14,446 nucleotides of DNA from Bdellovibrionales bacterium (lineage in GTDB: Bacteria > Bdellovibrionota > UBA2428). The notes under the pieces are model-generated. The model searched no databases. It was not told the origin of the DNA and was given only the letters and a program-made list of their open reading frames with translations. Every line of letters begins with the position of its first letter. Position 1 is the first letter of the stretch. The position numbers and the translations under genes were made by a program. Shown here piece after piece: positions 14,166 through 14,446 of the stretch. The stretch covers positions 1-14,446 of the forward strand of contig JAFEAR010000164.1 in the NCBI GenBank assembly GCA_018266335.1, written 5' to 3'.

Positions 14166-14446
14166 CTAGCCTAAACCCCGCCTCATTGCCCGAACGCCAA
14201 AAGTCACAACGCCGCGCCTAAGATTACAGGAACCGCAGAGCAGCTGAATGTTTTCCGGGCTCGAGTCACCACCCAGAGCAAAGGGTTGGATGTGATCGAA
14301 ATTCAGCCGGTGCATGGATCCACACCGCACGCACTTGCCCTCTGCCTTGCGCCAAATTGCGTGCTTAGCCGCGCGCGGGATGTAGCGAGTGCGCTGACGC
14401 AGCGCTTCGCCGACGTCGGTAGTGGAAGTGCCGGAGTTTGGCGGTG
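14166..14446 (-). CDS. HNH endonuclease-like protein (partial, N-terminus beyond right edge)
   Basis: A minus-strand frame enters from the right edge and stops with TAG at 14168-14166; 92 codons are visible. The sequence RYIPRAAKHAIWRKAEGKCV leads into a zinc-binding HNH domain: CVRCG and CGSCN supply two CxxC-type pairs, FDHIQPFALGG holds the Asp-His pair of the beta-beta-alpha-metal motif, and SSPENIQLLC holds the central Asn. A short basic tail (RRGVVTFGVRAMRRGLG) follows. All hallmark residues of a CxxC-type HNH nuclease are present except that Asn stands after the last cysteine where many members have His, a common variant. No start is visible, so total length and partner domains are unknown. 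It could be a stand-alone nuclease, a restriction-type enzyme or a domesticated HNH protein. Confidence 0.85.
   Translation of the reverse strand, partial: PPNSGTSTTDVGEALRQRTRYIPRAAKHAIWRKAEGKCVRCGSMHRLNFDHIQPFALGGDSSPENIQLLCGSCNLRRGVVTFGVRAMRRGLG

Overview
The window looks like chromosomal DNA from a Gram-negative bacterium with fairly high GC (well above 50% by eye). Several products have Sec-type signal peptides ending in Ala-X-Ala-like sites. The BMP-type binding protein has no lipobox cysteine, which suits a soluble periplasmic protein. Genes are tightly packed and start after AGGAGG- or AAGGGG-like ribosome sites. A secreted subtilase, an exported glucoamylase, a large exported protein of unknown family, a lytic transglycosylase and an HNH protein together recall Bdellovibrionota-type genomes. 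That placement is a guess from gene flavour; no rRNA or other taxonomic marker is present.

Layout. 1-2046 (minus): the first 682 codons of a large exported protein of unknown family, running off the left edge. 2047-2241: a divergent intergenic region with a near-perfect 14-bp palindrome. 2242-3993 (plus): an exported subtilisin-family (S8) protease with an I9-like propeptide and a PA-like insert, followed by a weak candidate terminator. 4086-5516 (plus): an exported GH15 glucoamylase-type enzyme, most likely starting at TTG. 5532-12245 (minus): a six-gene operon-like block. In transcription order it holds a tandem GNAT-like protein, a condensation/CAT-superfamily acyltransferase, a BmpA-like substrate-binding protein, a double-NBD ATPase and two permeases. 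Spacings are 9, 6 and 2 bp, then two ATGA overlaps. 12347-13108 (minus): a membrane-anchored SLT-type lytic transglycosylase. 13238-13747 (plus): a YecM-family VOC protein. 13768-14157 (plus): a small exported four-cysteine protein. 14166-14446 (minus): the C-terminal part of an HNH endonuclease-like protein, cut by the right edge.

How the genes may work together. The best understood unit is the BmpA plus NupABC-type importer, whose characterised relatives take up nucleosides. Two acyltransferase-like genes come first in the same apparent transcript, which I do not know as a standard arrangement; their substrates cannot be read from sequence. The neighbouring exported protease and glucoamylase suggest a cell that degrades protein and alpha-glucan polymers outside the cytoplasm, which would fit scavenging of macromolecules together with nucleoside uptake.

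I see no tRNA, rRNA, CRISPR array, insertion sequence or prophage gene, and no gene-free stretch above 300 bases.
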